In this document: positions 1 to 4,537 of the stretch, piece after piece | Layout: every line of letters begins with the position of its first letter | Numbering within the stretch: position 1 is the first letter of the stretch | Assembly: GCA_017408625.1 (NCBI GenBank) | Contig: JAFQUG010000293.1 | Coordinates: 1-5,146 of the forward strand | DNA length: 5,146 nucleotides | Reading direction: 5' to 3' | DNA from: Clostridia bacterium | GTDB lineage: Bacteria; Bacillota_A; Clostridia; Oscillospirales; CAG-272 | Notes under the pieces: generated by a model | Database searches by the model: none | The model's input: the letters and a program-made list of their open reading frames with translations, nothing else | Told to the model about the DNA's origin: nothing | Position numbers and translations under genes: made by a program

Positions 1-1
1 C

Positions 2-559
2 ACCGTCGGCATTGACGAGGCTGCCTTCTACGGTCCCAAGCTGGATATTCAGTACAAGAACGTATTCGGCAAGGAGGATACCATCGTTACCATTCAGATC
101 GATATGCTGCTGGCCGAGAAGTTCGGTATGGAGTACGTGGATAGCGACGGACAGATGAAGCGCCCCTATATCATCCACCGCACGTCGCTCGGGTGCTACG
201 AGCGCACGCTCGCTTACCTGATCGAAAAATATGCGGGCGCGCTGCCCACGTGGATGGCTCCCGTGCAGGTCAAGGTGCTGCCCATCGGTGACGAGCACAT
301 TGATTATGCGTATGACGTGAAGCGGCAGCTGGAGGCCAAGGGCATTCGCGTGGAGGTGGACGACCGCAACGAGACCATCGGCAAAAAGATCCGCAACGCC
401 CAGCTGGAGAAGCTGCCCTATATGCTGGTGATCGGCGACAACGAGATGAATGAGGGCACGGTTGCCGTGCGCTCGCGCCGTGAGGGAGACAAGGGCGTGA
501 TGAGCGTGGATGCGTTCGCCGCCGCGATCTGCACTGAAATTGCAGAAAAGACCCGATAA
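2..559 (+). CDS. thrS: Threonyl-tRNA synthetase, C-terminal part (5' end outside the window)
   Basis: Class II aminoacyl-tRNA synthetase that activates threonine with ATP and loads it onto tRNA-Thr in the cytoplasm. The window holds the last 185 residues, somewhat under a third of the usual ~640. Visible in order: the end of the catalytic core with AAFYGPKLDI (residues 7-16 of the fragment) and the TIQID strand (30-34); IIHRTSLG (57-64), whose His59 matches the third zinc ligand of the E. coli enzyme; class II motif 3 around GCYERTLAYLIEKY with the ATP-binding Arg68; then the anticodon-binding domain from about APVQVKVLPIG (86-96) through RVEVDDRNETIGKKIR and PYMLVIGDNE to the TAA stop. No truncation or frameshift is seen. 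The reading frame is open to the left edge, so the start and the editing and TGS domains lie upstream. A hairpin terminator follows 22 bases after the stop, so thrS ends its transcript. Identification is secure from the motif series. Confidence 0.97.
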   Translation, partial: TVGIDEAAFYGPKLDIQYKNVFGKEDTIVTIQIDMLLAEKFGMEYVDSDGQMKRPYIIHRTSLGCYERTLAYLIEKYAGALPTWMAPVQVKVLPIGDEHIDYAYDVKRQLEAKGIRVEVDDRNETIGKKIRNAQLEKLPYMLVIGDNEMNEGTVAVRSRREGDKGVMSVDAFAAAICTEIAEKTR

Positions 560-581
560 AAACGCTCGCTTGGAGCAAATT

Positions 582-613
582 AAAAGGCATTGCCGTGAGG
601 CAATGCCTTTTTT
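582..613. terminator. Bidirectional intrinsic terminator between convergent thrS and the XRE gene
   Basis: A perfect 9-bp stem GGCATTGCC (586-594) / GGCAATGCC (599-607) closes a GTGA tetraloop of the GNRA type. The stem is extended by AAAA/TTTT and followed by six T on the + strand, which suits termination of thrS. On the - strand the same hairpin is followed by TTTTAATTT, so it can also end the convergent XRE transcript. The stem recurs with a compensated base-pair change at 1494-1515. Confidence 0.92.
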
Positions 614-642
614 GTGTTGAAATTTTGGCTGTGAGAGGGGGG

Positions 643-888
643 TTAAGATGGATCCAAATTAACAAAGAAATCGTCAAAGGTGCAGTTGTAGATCTTTTTA
701 AGCTCGATCAGTACGCTGATCCGCACATTTAATTCGCCTGCCTCGTATTTGGCATAGGCACTTCGGGCAATATCGCACCCGCGGCGCTGTAATTCGGCGC
801 AGAGCTTTTCCTGTGAAATATTATGCTTGTCGCGCAGGTGGCGCAGGTTGTCTCCGATGCATCGGTCACGGCGTAGCTTTTGCTCCAT
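643..888 (-). CDS. Small XRE-family (Cro/CI-type) helix-turn-helix transcriptional regulator
   Basis: An 81-residue protein that is almost entirely one HTH_3 domain. The segment IGDNLRHLRDKHNISQEKL (11-29) forms helices 1-2, and RRGCDIARSAYAKYEAG (35-51) carries the recognition helix and the typical YxKYExG turn. VRISVLIELKKIYNCTFDDFF (55-75) is the closing helix pair with the usual 'L..I..CTFDDFF' ending. There is no sensor or oligomerisation domain, so it is probably a dimeric DNA-binding repressor. Start choice: ATG at 888 has GGGAG (900-896) 7 bases upstream. The in-frame ATG two codons earlier (894) lies too close to that site, and a TTG at 930 lies inside the control region. It is divergent from the SLOG gene, with 115 bp between the starts. 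Inference: it represses the SLOG gene, and perhaps itself, through the repeats in between. The target and inducer are unknown. Confidence 0.86.
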   Translation of the reverse strand: MEQKLRRDRCIGDNLRHLRDKHNISQEKLCAELQRRGCDIARSAYAKYEAGELNVRISVLIELKKIYNCTFDDFFVNLDPS

Positions 889-889
889 T

Positions 890-956
890 TTCATTCTCCC
901 ATAAAATAATTTGACCAATATTGGTTGCAATTCAATTTATTTTATGATAGAATGAA
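890..956. repeat. Large imperfect inverted repeat in the XRE/SLOG divergent control region
   Basis: Arms 890-914 and 932-956 match as inverted copies at 22 of 25 positions and are separated by 17 bases. The longest uninterrupted block is CATAAAATAA (900-909) against TTATTTTATG (937-946). The left arm contains the ribosome binding site of the XRE gene, and the right arm contains the -10 region proposed for the SLOG gene. This is a likely regulator-binding region, or possibly a duplicated promoter element. Confidence 0.7.
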
Positions 957-984
957 CACGAATATTGTCCGCGATACTGGTCAA
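911..984. promoter_or_regulatory. Candidate operator pair for the XRE regulator
   Basis: Site 1 includes the perfect 12-bp palindrome ACCAATATTGGT (914-925) within TTGACCAATAT (911-921). Site 2, read on the - strand from 984, is TTGACCAGTAT, which matches site 1 at 10 of 11 positions in inverted orientation. A further AATATTG copy lies at 961-967, 44 bases from the one in site 1. The sites lie just upstream of and just downstream of the proposed SLOG promoter, as expected for repression. That the XRE protein binds here is inference. Confidence 0.5.
925..953 (+). promoter_or_regulatory. Probable sigma-A promoter of the SLOG gene
   Basis: TTGCAA (925-930), 17-bp spacer, TAGAAT (948-953), giving a start near 960 and a leader of about 44 bases to the ATG. 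An overlapping alternative is TTGGTT (921-926), 16 bp, TATGAT (943-948). The -35 directly abuts the palindrome at 914-925. No equally good promoter could be fixed for the XRE gene on the other strand. Confidence 0.55.
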
Positions 985-1003
985 TTTTAAGGAGGAGCAC
1001 CTT

Positions 1004-1483
1004 ATGATATGTTGCGTGACGGGGCATCGCCCCGAAGGATTCCCGTTTTTGCGGGGTGAAGGGAGCTTTTTATATGAGGAATACAAAAAGCAACTCTCAC
1101 AGGAAATTGCCATGTTGATTGATGCAGGATATGATTATTTTGTCAGCGGTATGGCAGAAGGGGCTGACACGGATTTTGCAAGCGCGGTCGTTGACTTTCG
1201 CGATGATTTGAAAATGGATATTATTTTAGAGGGAGCTCTGCCTTATCCGATTCATCCTTGTAAAATGTCGCAGGAAAGGCGAGATGCCCTAGAAAAATGC
1301 GATCGCAAAAAAACGGTTTCTGCGCATTATTTTCGAGGATGTATGCAAAAGAGAAATTGCTATATGGTAGATAAATCCGAGCTGGTTTTGGCCATATGGA
1401 ACGGAAAAGAGCAGGGGGGAACTTGGAACACCATTCGTTACGCACGAGCAAAGGGAAAGCCGATTCGCTATATTGTGCTGTAA
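1004..1483 (+). CDS. SLOG superfamily (DUF1273/YpsA-like) predicted nucleotide-binding protein
   Basis: A 159-residue protein with the Rossmann-like pattern of the SMF/DprA-LOG (SLOG) superfamily. The first strand ends in CCVTGHRP (3-10), the hallmark opening. A helix follows, then YDYFVSGMAEGADTDFA (43-59), whose glycine-rich GMAEGAD loop is the predicted phosphate/nucleotide site. MDIILEGALPYP (71-82) is a further strand-loop. The conserved YFRGCMQKRNCYMVDKS (109-125) and NGKEQGGTWNTIRYA (133-147) complete the family signature. Length suits a single-domain member. Start choice: ATG at 1004 has GGAGGA (991-996) 7 bases upstream; an in-frame TTG at 965 has no such site. Members are thought to sense or process nucleotide-like ligands; the ligand is unknown here. 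The gene is visibly AT-richer than thrS (20 G+C of 60 at 1081-1140 against 33 of 60 at 121-180), suggesting acquisition. Divergent from the XRE gene and followed by a hairpin terminator. Confidence 0.85.
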   Translation: MICCVTGHRPEGFPFLRGEGSFLYEEYKKQLSQEIAMLIDAGYDYFVSGMAEGADTDFASAVVDFRDDLKMDIILEGALPYPIHPCKMSQERRDALEKCDRKKTVSAHYFRGCMQKRNCYMVDKSELVLAIWNGKEQGGTWNTIRYARAKGKPIRYIVL

Positions 1484-1490
1484 AAACACA

Positions 1491-1519
1491 GAAGGCGTTG
1501 CCAACTGGCAACGCCCTTT
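1491..1519. terminator. Hairpin terminator shared by convergent SLOG and rplL transcripts
   Basis: A perfect 9-bp stem GGCGTTGCC (1494-1502) / GGCAACGCC (1507-1515) with loop AACT. The + strand tail is weak (CTTTGTGT). On the - strand the hairpin is followed by TTCTGTGTTTTTA, which would end rplL transcription. It has the same stem design as the hairpin at 586-607, with one A-T pair replaced by G-C. Confidence 0.8.
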
Positions 1520-1554
1520 GTGTACAGTCAGGTTTTTGACGCGGTGAAACCGAA

Positions 1555-1932
1555 TTACTTGAGTTCGACGGTTGCGCCTGCATCCTCGAGAGCCTTCTTG
1601 ATGTTCTCGGCCTCGTCCTTGGAAACGCCTTCCTTGATTGCCTTAGGAGCAGCCTCAACGAGGTCCTTTGCGTCCTTCAGGCCAAGGCCGGTGATCTCAC
1701 GGACAGCCTTGATGACGTCAAGCTTCTTTGCACCGAAGGAAGCAAGGATAACGTCAAACTCGGTCTTCTCCTCAGCAGCAGCAGCGGGAGCAGCGCCACC
1801 CACAGCAACAGCGGCAACGGGAGCAGCGGAAACGCCGAACTCCTCCTCAACAGCCTTAACGAGCTCGTTGAGCTCCAGAAGGGTCAGACCCTTGATCTCT
1901 TCCACAATAGCGGTAATCTTTTCGCTAGCCAT
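1555..1932 (-). CDS. rplL: Ribosomal protein bL12 (L7/L12)
   Basis: Stalk protein of the 50S subunit, present as several dimers bound to L10, that recruits and stimulates the GTPase translation factors. The 125 residues show all three parts. The N-terminal dimerisation domain covers about 1-35, with the helices around [20 protein letters not shown]. The Ala/Gly/Pro-rich flexible hinge covers about 36-56 ([19 protein letters not shown]). The globular C-terminal domain runs from KTEFDVIL to the end and includes [20 protein letters not shown], the helical surface that contacts elongation factors, and the closing GATVELK. Start choice: ATG at 1932 has AGGAGGT (1947-1941) 8 bases upstream. The ATG two codons earlier (1938) is only 2 bases from that site. 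It lies 96 bases downstream of rplJ in one operon. No rpoB follows; instead transcription meets the shared hairpin at 1491-1519. Confidence 0.98.
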   Translation of the reverse strand: MASEKITAIVEEIKGLTLLELNELVKAVEEEFGVSAAPVAAVAVGGAAPAAAAEEKTEFDVILASFGAKKLDVIKAVREITGLGLKDAKDLVEAAPKAIKEGVSKDEAENIKKALEDAGATVELK

Positions 1933-1973
1933 TTTCATTTACCTCCTGAAAATAGAATGTTTTGTGTATTTTT

Positions 1974-2040
1974 GCGTGAGAGCGTCACGCAGCGCCTGCG
2001 TTGTACGGGGCAGGACCGTTATGCCGCATTACTCTGCGGC
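1974..2040 (-). other. Structured rplJ-rplL intercistronic spacer
   Basis: Short dyads lie just upstream of rplL: GCGTGA (1974-1979) / TCACGC (1985-1990), an overlapping and mutually exclusive CGCAG (1988-1992) / CTGCG (1996-2000), and GCCGCA (2023-2028) / TGCGGC (2035-2040), whose loop holds the rplJ stop codon. None is followed by a T-run on the transcribed strand, so they are not terminators. RNA processing or tuning of the L12:L10 ratio is possible but unproven. Confidence 0.4.
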
Positions 2041-2541
2041 GGGAGCAGCCTCCTGCTTGTCGATGATACCCTGAAGGGCATACGCAAGACCGTACAGGGG
2101 GGACTGGATGCTGCCAAGGAACTTGGCAATGAGGGTTTCCTTCGAGGGGATGTCGGCCAGAGCCTCAACGGTCTTTGCGTCGATGACGGCACCGTCAAGA
2201 TAGCCGGCAAGAATCTGGAAGGACTCGATCTTGTCTGCGAACTTCTTGAGAACCTTTGCAGGAGCGACAGCATCCTCGGTGCTGATCGCGATTGCGGTCA
2301 TACCGTTCAGATACTGCTTCATGTCGCTAAAGCCCACCATGTCGCAAGCGCGGCCGGTCATGGTATTCTTTACGACCGAGTAACGAACGCCTGCCTCACG
2401 CAGTGCCTTACGCATGGCGGTATCATCCTCCACGGTAATGCCCTGGTAGTTGACCAGAACGCCGGAAACCGAGTTCTTCAACTGCTCAGCGAGCTCTGCG
2501 ACCTGCTTCTGCTTCTGTTCCAGAATAACTTTGCTAGGCAT
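2029..2541 (-). CDS. rplJ: Ribosomal protein uL10 (L10)
   Basis: L10 anchors the L7/L12 dimers to the 23S rRNA GTPase centre, and in many bacteria it represses its own operon by binding the mRNA leader. The 170-residue length is normal. The N-terminal rRNA-binding domain shows VAELAEQLKNSVSGVLVNYQG (14-34), the TAMRKALREAGVRYSVVKNTM segment (41-61) typical of all L10 proteins, and the Ala-Pro-Ala-Lys stretch AVAPAKVLKKFADK. After the SKETLIAKFLGSIQSPLYGL region comes a helix and then the tail DKQEAAPAAE; this C-terminal helix carries L7/L12 dimers. ATG at 2541 has GGGAGGTGA (2559-2551) 9 bases upstream. First gene of the rplJ-rplL operon, preceded by an L10-type leader and a consensus promoter. 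Confidence 0.98.
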   Translation of the reverse strand: MPSKVILEQKQKQVAELAEQLKNSVSGVLVNYQGITVEDDTAMRKALREAGVRYSVVKNTMTGRACDMVGFSDMKQYLNGMTAIAISTEDAVAPAKVLKKFADKIESFQILAGYLDGAVIDAKTVEALADIPSKETLIAKFLGSIQSPLYGLAYALQGIIDKQEAAPAAE

Positions 2542-2574
2542 GTTTTTGTTTCACCTCCCGTAGTGAATTGATAT

Positions 2575-2620
2575 AAAAAAATCTTTCTCCCGCCAAGACA
2601 CACTCCGGCACGAAGAAAGA
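2575..2620 (-). terminator. Attenuator terminator in the rplJ leader
   Basis: On the - strand, the arm TCTTTCTTCGTGCC (2620-2607) pairs with GGCGGGAGAAAGA with one bulged G and two G-U pairs. The enclosed loop is about 12 bases and seven T follow (2581-2575). It lies between the rplJ promoter and the rplJ start, so it must be read through for expression, as expected for transcription attenuation. Confidence 0.9.
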
Positions 2621-2708
2621 CTCACTCTGTATAGAAAAGATGAATCGCTCCTCGGCAGGAGAGCTGCGCGAACGCCGCCTTTACGGGAACCTGCTGTCTT
2701 TGGATAAC
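2575..2708 (-). promoter_or_regulatory. L10-type ribosomal protein leader (autoregulatory 5' UTR of rplJ)
   Basis: Read on the - strand, the leader carries AAGACAGCAGG (2700-2690) and CCTGCCGAGG (2659-2650), the conserved pair of the L10 leader family. GCAGG and CCTGC can pair to close the ligand-binding domain, with a GC-rich section between. The loop of the terminator downstream contains TGTCTT (2600-2595), complementary to AAGACA at the 5' end, which could help form an alternative fold. Family knowledge: the L10(L12)4 complex binds this RNA and favours termination. Mutually exclusive folds here are inferred, not computed. Confidence 0.85.
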
Positions 2709-2714
2709 GGTGGT

Positions 2715-2743
2715 ATTATACCACGGCAAAATGCGTTTGTCAA
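2715..2743 (-). promoter_or_regulatory. Consensus sigma-A promoter of the rplJ-rplL operon
   Basis: TTGACA (2743-2738), exactly 17 bp, TATAAT (2720-2715): a perfect match to the consensus, with a predicted start near 2708. AT-rich sequence lies immediately upstream of the -35. Such strength fits a ribosomal protein operon limited by downstream attenuation. Confidence 0.95.
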
Positions 2744-2753
2744 GCCTTTTTTG

Positions 2754-2794
2754 AAAAAAAGTAAAGAAAGTGCACGAGAGCCGTACACTTTCTT
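2754..2794 (-). terminator. Strong intrinsic terminator of the membrane protein / HTH operon
   Basis: On the - strand a 13-bp stem (one G-U pair) runs from 2794 to 2782 and from 2776 to 2764 with a 5-base loop, followed by TAC and seven T (2760-2754). The stem begins at the last base of the HTH gene's stop codon. The T-tract lies only about 10 bp upstream of the rplJ -35 box. Confidence 0.95.
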
Positions 2795-3342
2795 CATTTC
2801 TCTTGGTCTGCCGCCCTGTTTGCACGCAGCACGCGCTGTGCCGCTTGCACGTAACGCTCGCGCAGCCAATCGGGCTTTTGGATCGCAATATCACTCTGGG
2901 CGGTAAAGAGGATGCCGAGAAACAGCTCCACATTGTGAAACTCACAAATGTAGCTGCCGCGCGTCTCCTCGCCCACGATGAAGCGCTTGAGCTCCAGGCG
3001 TGTGAGCTTGTCGGGAATGGAGATCACGGCGGTGTAGGGGATCTGCATCTGCACGATCGCGCGCGCCACGTCGCGCACCTCGGCGCCCGTCACGGCATCC
3101 ACGGGATCCTCGTCGCCTGCGCAGATGGTGTAGGTGGGAAGGGTATAGGCTTTCGTATAATAAAAGCCACGGTGTGCGGCACTGTATGCCAGCGGCGCGC
3201 CGAAATCGCGGCGCAGGCTGTCCACGTCACGCTGGGCCTGTCGGTGCGAGATGCCAAAGCGCTCGGCCAAGCGGTTGGCGTTGGGATAGCGCATATCGGT
3301 AATGCATCGATGCAGCCATTGAATACGGTCGCTCGCGTTCAT
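2794..3342 (-). CDS. Helix-turn-helix regulator with WCX-like C-terminus, lacking a WYL module
   Basis: A 182-residue protein. The N-terminus (about 3-62) is a winged HTH of the type opening WYL-family regulators: RIQWLHRCI, then NANRLAERFGISHRQAQRDVDSLRRDFGAP with its recognition helix near 32-44, and the wing AYSAAHRGFYYTKAYTLP. The middle (about 70-115) has no recognised motif. Residues about 129-175 resemble the C-terminal WCX extension of WYL regulators, with GILFTAQSDIAIQKPDWLRERY. The central WYL module of about 70 residues is not recognisable, and the protein is much shorter than the usual ~300-320. It could be a degenerate or a compact class of its own. Start ATG at 3342 overlaps the stop of the membrane gene as ATGA, with GAGG (3353-3350) 7 bases upstream, so translation is probably coupled. 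Inference: it regulates its own operon or responds to a ligand related to the membrane partner. Confidence 0.72.
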   Translation of the reverse strand: MNASDRIQWLHRCITDMRYPNANRLAERFGISHRQAQRDVDSLRRDFGAPLAYSAAHRGFYYTKAYTLPTYTICAGDEDPVDAVTGAEVRDVARAIVQMQIPYTAVISIPDKLTRLELKRFIVGEETRGSYICEFHNVELFLGILFTAQSDIAIQKPDWLRERYVQAAQRVLRANRAADQEK

Positions 3343-4145
3343 GTCACGGCCTCGCTTTCCACGGTTGCGTTGCCCACAAAAATGCGCGTGCCGACGAAGA
3401 GCGCATAGCCCACCGTAAGCAGATCCTGCAGCAAATACAGCGTGTCGGTGTATACGCCCGCAAGATAGGCGACAACGCCCGAAACGCCGACTGTGGCTGT
3501 GATGAGCAGAGCGAGCAGAGAGAGCGCGGCGAGCGCGCGGGGCTTATTGCGACCGAGCGCGGCGCGTTGATCCGCGAGCAAGGATCCCATGATCGCCAGC
3601 ATACACACATGAAGCCCGACCTTGTGCGGCGCGTTCATCGGGGTGCGCAGGTCAAAATAGGTGGCCGAGAGCAGCAGCACGGCGGCAAGGATCATGGCGT
3701 AGCCGCACAGCACGCGTGCGGTGCGGGCGCGCTCGCCGAGAAAATGGAGCAGGAAGTGTGCGCCGCCCGCCAGCAGTGCCATGGCCGCAAGTGCGCAAAG
3801 GAGCGCAGGTGCCGCGGTGCTGTCGGCGTTTGCGAACAGATAGATCGCATTGACCGCTGCAAGCAAGGACATCACGCCTGCCGCCACCAAGCGCCCCAGC
3901 GAAAGCGGTGCCTCGGCAGGCAGGAGCGCGCGATCGCGCACGAGGAAGGGGAGCGCGCAAAAGGCGATGGCACTGACCCCTAATATAATATAGTAGAGAA
4001 TCGGCAGCACCGCACCCGAGCGGAAGTAGCCGGGGGCGCGGTCAAAGGCAAGGCAGAGCGCCAGCGTGCGCAGCAGCACGGTCAGCGTGACAAGTGTGGG
4101 CACGGCGATGCGGGCCGCGCGCAGGATGGAATCGGAACGGTTCAT
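3339..4145 (-). CDS. Uncharacterised multi-pass membrane protein (about eight helices)
   Basis: A 268-residue, very hydrophobic protein of unknown function. Likely membrane segments by eye: about 11-33, 44-69, 85-105, 111-136, 144-163, 174-192, 203-230 and 235-256. The loop between segments 5 and 6 is polar (YFDLRTPMNAPHK, 163-175), and segment 6 is followed by the basic stretch ADQRAALGRNKPR (191-203), probably cytoplasmic by the positive-inside rule. No transporter motif, ATP-binding site or signal peptide is visible. Start choice: ATG at 4145 has GAAGGAGGT (4160-4152) 6 bases upstream. The frame stays open to 4241, but that extension has no comparable site and crosses the promoter. First gene of an operon, it overlaps the HTH/WCX-like gene by four bases, so the two are probably translated together. 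A partner sensed or controlled by the regulator is plausible but not shown. Confidence 0.85.
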   Translation of the reverse strand: MNRSDSILRAARIAVPTLVTLTVLLRTLALCLAFDRAPGYFRSGAVLPILYYIILGVSAIAFCALPFLVRDRALLPAEAPLSLGRLVAAGVMSLLAAVNAIYLFANADSTAAPALLCALAAMALLAGGAHFLLHFLGERARTARVLCGYAMILAAVLLLSATYFDLRTPMNAPHKVGLHVCMLAIMGSLLADQRAALGRNKPRALAALSLLALLITATVGVSGVVAYLAGVYTDTLYLLQDLLTVGYALFVGTRIFVGNATVESEAVT

Positions 4146-4159
4146 ACACAGACCTCCTT

Positions 4160-4178
4160 CGCCGCGCAGTGCACGGCG
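4160..4178 (-). other. GC-rich hairpin abutting the membrane gene ribosome binding site
   Basis: On the - strand CGCCG (4178-4174) pairs with CGGCG (4164-4160), with two more G-C pairs inside and a 3-base loop. The stem ends at the first base of the Shine-Dalgarno sequence (4160-4152). It may influence initiation or mRNA stability. Confidence 0.4.
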
Positions 4179-4196
4179 TATCGTGTTACTACCTTT

Positions 4197-4202
4197 ATTA
4201 TA
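4197..4202 (-). promoter_or_regulatory. Probable -10 box of the membrane protein operon
   Basis: A perfect TATAAT on the - strand, predicting a start near 4190 and a leader of about 45 bases. No good -35 is found at 16-18 bp (the best reads like TACATT at 18 bp), so the promoter may need an activator. Tandem repeats at 4221-4240 occupy the -35 area and just upstream. Confidence 0.5.
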
Positions 4203-4220
4203 ATGCAAAGCCTTGCTTAA

Positions 4221-4240
4221 AATGTACACAAATGTGCACA
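4221..4240. repeat. Tandem 10-bp direct repeat at the membrane operon promoter
   Basis: AATGTACACA (4221-4230) is followed directly by AATGTGCACA (4231-4240), matching at 9 of 10. Each contains a palindromic core, TGTACA and TGTGCACA. Another GTGCAC lies at 4262-4267 and one inside the leader hairpin at 4169-4174. The one-helical-turn phasing next to the -10 box suggests binding of a regulator, possibly the HTH/WCX-like protein of the same operon. Confidence 0.5.
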
Positions 4241-4241
4241 A

Positions 4242-4470
4242 CGGAAAAATAGATTTTTTGCGTGCACAGCGGTCGTTCCAAGCGAAAATTGTTGGCTTCT
4301 ATAAAAATAAACATCAAAACGGGCGATTTTTGCCCTTTTTTGTGTCCGAGTGGGCGAAATTGCGGCGTGCAAGCGGCTCTGCCCCTATATTTTGTGGCGA
4401 ATCTGCAACGAAAACCGCCCGTTTTTGTATAAAATGTATATTTCAGGTCTAATATTTAAGCAAACTTTGT
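4242..4470. other. Intergenic stretch with no supported gene, containing an inverted repeat
   Basis: AT-rich and free of a convincing coding region. Arms 4316-4330 and 4411-4425 are inverted copies at 14 of 15 positions, 80 bases apart, around a core ACGGGCG. The left arm also begins a small hairpin, GGGC (4321-4324) / GCCC (4332-4335), followed by six T, which resembles a weak terminator on the + strand although no + strand gene precedes it. The rest shows nothing I can name. Confidence 0.45.
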
Positions 4471-4480
4471 AGGAATGACG

Positions 4481-4531
4481 AAAAAAATTTTTGCTTTCCT
4501 ACTTGCAATTCAAGGGCGATTATGTTAAAAT
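4481..4531 (+). promoter_or_regulatory. Probable rpsJ operon promoter with AT-tract upstream element
   Basis: TTGCAA (4503-4508), 17 bp, TAAAAT (4526-4531), with TG one base before the -10 (extended -10). A7T5 at 4481-4492 lies where an UP element would sit, about 45-57 bases before the predicted start near 4538. This implies a leader of about 310 bases before rpsJ. Confidence 0.65.
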
Positions 4532-4537
4532 AGACGG

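Noticed and set aside
889..930. Longer N-termini for the XRE protein (TTG at 930, ATG at 894)
   Set aside because: Only the ATG at 888 has normal spacing from the GGGAG site; the TTG falls in the operator and promoter region.
952..990. 12-codon leader peptide ahead of the SLOG gene (ATG at 952, stop just before the ribosome binding site)
   Set aside because: Its ATG lies within the proposed -10 box and would precede the transcript start, and there is no Shine-Dalgarno sequence.
1957..2571. 204-codon open frame on the + strand opposite rplJ
   Set aside because: It is the antisense of rplJ, a certain gene. Its length follows from rplJ codon bias, and no start signal or domain is seen.
2770..3408. 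212-codon open frame on the + strand opposite the HTH/WCX-like gene
   Set aside because: Antisense shadow that starts inside the terminator stem and has no ribosome binding site; the - strand frame has a recognisable HTH and operon context.
4146..4241. N-terminal extension of the membrane protein to 4241
   Set aside because: It would cross the -10 box and the ribosome binding site at 4160-4152, and the added residues show no membrane or signal pattern.
4316..4341. Intrinsic terminator GGGC/GCCC with six T on the + strand
   Set aside because: Only four base pairs and no + strand gene upstream; kept only as part of the inverted-repeat observation.
4213..4452. 79-codon open frame on the + strand in the gap before rpsJ
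   Set aside because: TTG start without a ribosome binding site, low-complexity AT-rich composition, and overlap with the membrane operon control region and the inverted repeat.
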